NCBI GenBank assembly: GCA_964569055.1
Contig: CAZMSZ010000456.1
Span: 1 to 5,646 of the forward strand
From: JAWLGW01 sp964569055
GTDB lineage: Bacteria; Planctomycetota; J058
Direction of reading: 5' to 3'
DNA length: 5,646 bases
Position 1 is the first letter of the stretch. Every line of letters begins with the position of its first letter. Shown here one piece after another: positions 5,335-5,646 of the stretch. The notes under the pieces were generated by a model. It did no database searches, was not told the origin of the DNA, and was given only the letters and a program-made list of their open reading frames with translations. Position numbers and translations under genes: made by a program.

Positions 5335-5580
5335 ATGAGCGAACAGCCGCTGGACCTCCTCGAACAAGCCCTCAAGCTCGACCCCGGCCAGCGGGCCCTG
5401 CTCGCGGCCGAGCTCGTAGCGAGCTTGGACGCCGAGGAGGACTCGGCCGAGCGTCACCGCGCCTGGCTCGCCGAGATCGAGCGGCGCGTCCGTCGCGCTC
5501 GGAGCGGCGGTCTCCACGGCGCCGACTGGGACTCGGTCGAGCAGCGCATCCGCGCGAGGTTGAGCGCTCGCGGCGCGTGA
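5335..5580 (+). CDS. Addiction-module antitoxin (Unstab_antitox family)
   Basis: An 81-residue acidic and Arg-rich helical protein matching the 'putative addiction module component' antitoxin family by pattern: LLEQALKLDPGQRALLAAELVASLD (8-32), then WLAEIERRVRRARSG (44-58), then a spacer and DSVEQRIRARL (66-76). These antitoxins normally neutralise a ParE/RelE-type toxin encoded immediately downstream, with overlapping stop and start codons, and often repress their own promoter. Here the TGA overlaps a GTG exactly as expected, but the toxin frame is interrupted after six codons. The ATG is chosen because the pattern starts just after it and a -10-like TATCAT lies at the leaderless distance. 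Codon choice is somewhat less GC-extreme than in the neighbours (GAA, GTA and TTG are used), which would fit horizontal transfer. The toxin type and DNA target cannot be read from the sequence. Confidence 0.8.
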   Translation: MSEQPLDLLEQALKLDPGQRALLAAELVASLDAEEDSAERHRAWLAEIERRVRRARSGGLHGADWDSVEQRIRARLSARGA

Positions 5581-5646
5581 AGCTCGTTCGGCTCTAGCGC
5601 CGCGCGGAGGACGAACGCCTTCTCGCCCTGCTCGCGCTCCGCCACG
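5577..5646 (+). pseudogene. Possible broken or truncated toxin gene start downstream of the antitoxin
   Basis: GTG at 5577 overlaps the antitoxin TGA in the GTGA arrangement typical of toxin-antitoxin operons. It reads VKLVRL and then meets TAG at 5595-5597. Past the stop the frame stays open to the window edge, beginning RRAEDERLL. A short hydrophobic start followed by an A-E-D-E stretch is faintly like ParE/RelE toxins, but too little is visible to claim the family. The stop codon falls in repeat copy 2, so it may mark a recombination or insertion joint, or be a simple nonsense change. It is also possible that no toxin was ever here. Confidence 0.25.
5591..5608 (+). repeat. Direct repeat, copy 2 (after the antitoxin gene)
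   Basis: This copy shares the exact core TAGCGCCGCGCGGA (5595-5608) with 5245-5258 and 17 of 18 bases overall. It begins 11 bases after the antitoxin stop and supplies the TAG that ends the overlapping GTG frame. With copy 1 it frames a 350-base unit holding the antitoxin and its promoter, which could be the footprint of an insertion, a duplication, or a deletion that removed the toxin. Confidence 0.45.

Noticed and set aside
3496..5517. A 673-codon open frame on the - strand across the ribonuclease gene.
   Set aside because: It lies opposite a gene with complete MBL and beta-CASP motifs, and its translation shows no family signature.
5454..5645. A 63-codon - strand frame opposite the antitoxin end, and an Arg/Ser-rich - strand frame ending at 5594.
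   Set aside because: The first runs antisense to the antitoxin without any motif. The second shows only about 16 codons of low-complexity sequence before the edge, too little to call a convergent gene.

Overview
The window is a very GC-rich, densely coded bacterial stretch with every convincing gene on the + strand. Strong G/C preference at third codon positions, frequent GTG starts and very long open frames on the opposite strand are typical of high-GC bacteria. The gene content and the promoter-like GCTAtc motifs placed right next to start codons remind me of Myxococcota or related former Deltaproteobacteria. That placement is inference; no marker gene here fixes the taxon.

Layout, left to right: (1) the last 61 residues of a class I aminotransferase (1-186). 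(2) A 243-residue protein with a C-terminal prokaryotic RING-like zinc finger (216-947), apparently leaderless. (3) Overlapping it by 14 bases, a 455-residue Pnkp-type protein (934-2301) with a kinase-like P-loop domain and a metallophosphoesterase domain. The phosphatase site is complete, the kinase site lacks two key residues, and no ligase domain follows. (4) After a 69-base gap with its own promoter-like site, a ClpP-family serine peptidase (2371-2943) with a full catalytic triad but no N-terminal axial loop. (5) A membrane-anchored NodB/polysaccharide-deacetylase fold protein (2980-3798) that has lost its metal-binding motif. (6) A 54-base gap holding two consecutive perfect hairpins, the second of which covers the Shine-Dalgarno sequence of the next gene. 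(7) A 464-residue MBL/beta-CASP ribonuclease of the CPSF73/RNase J superfamily (3853-5247). (8) A small addiction-module antitoxin (5335-5580), probably leaderless. Its expected toxin partner starts in the usual overlapping position but meets a stop after six codons. That stop lies inside a short direct repeat shared with the end of the ribonuclease gene.

Common theme: at least two genes handle RNA ends or RNA decay (the Pnkp-like end-healing phosphatase and the beta-CASP nuclease), next to a peptidase and a RING-type protein. Two proteins (the kinase domain of the Pnkp homologue and the NodB homologue) look like pseudoenzymes that keep the fold but not the catalytic residues. Whether these genes form one system or are just neighbours cannot be decided from one window. 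Most intergenic gaps carry their own promoter or RNA structure, which argues for several short transcription units rather than one long operon.
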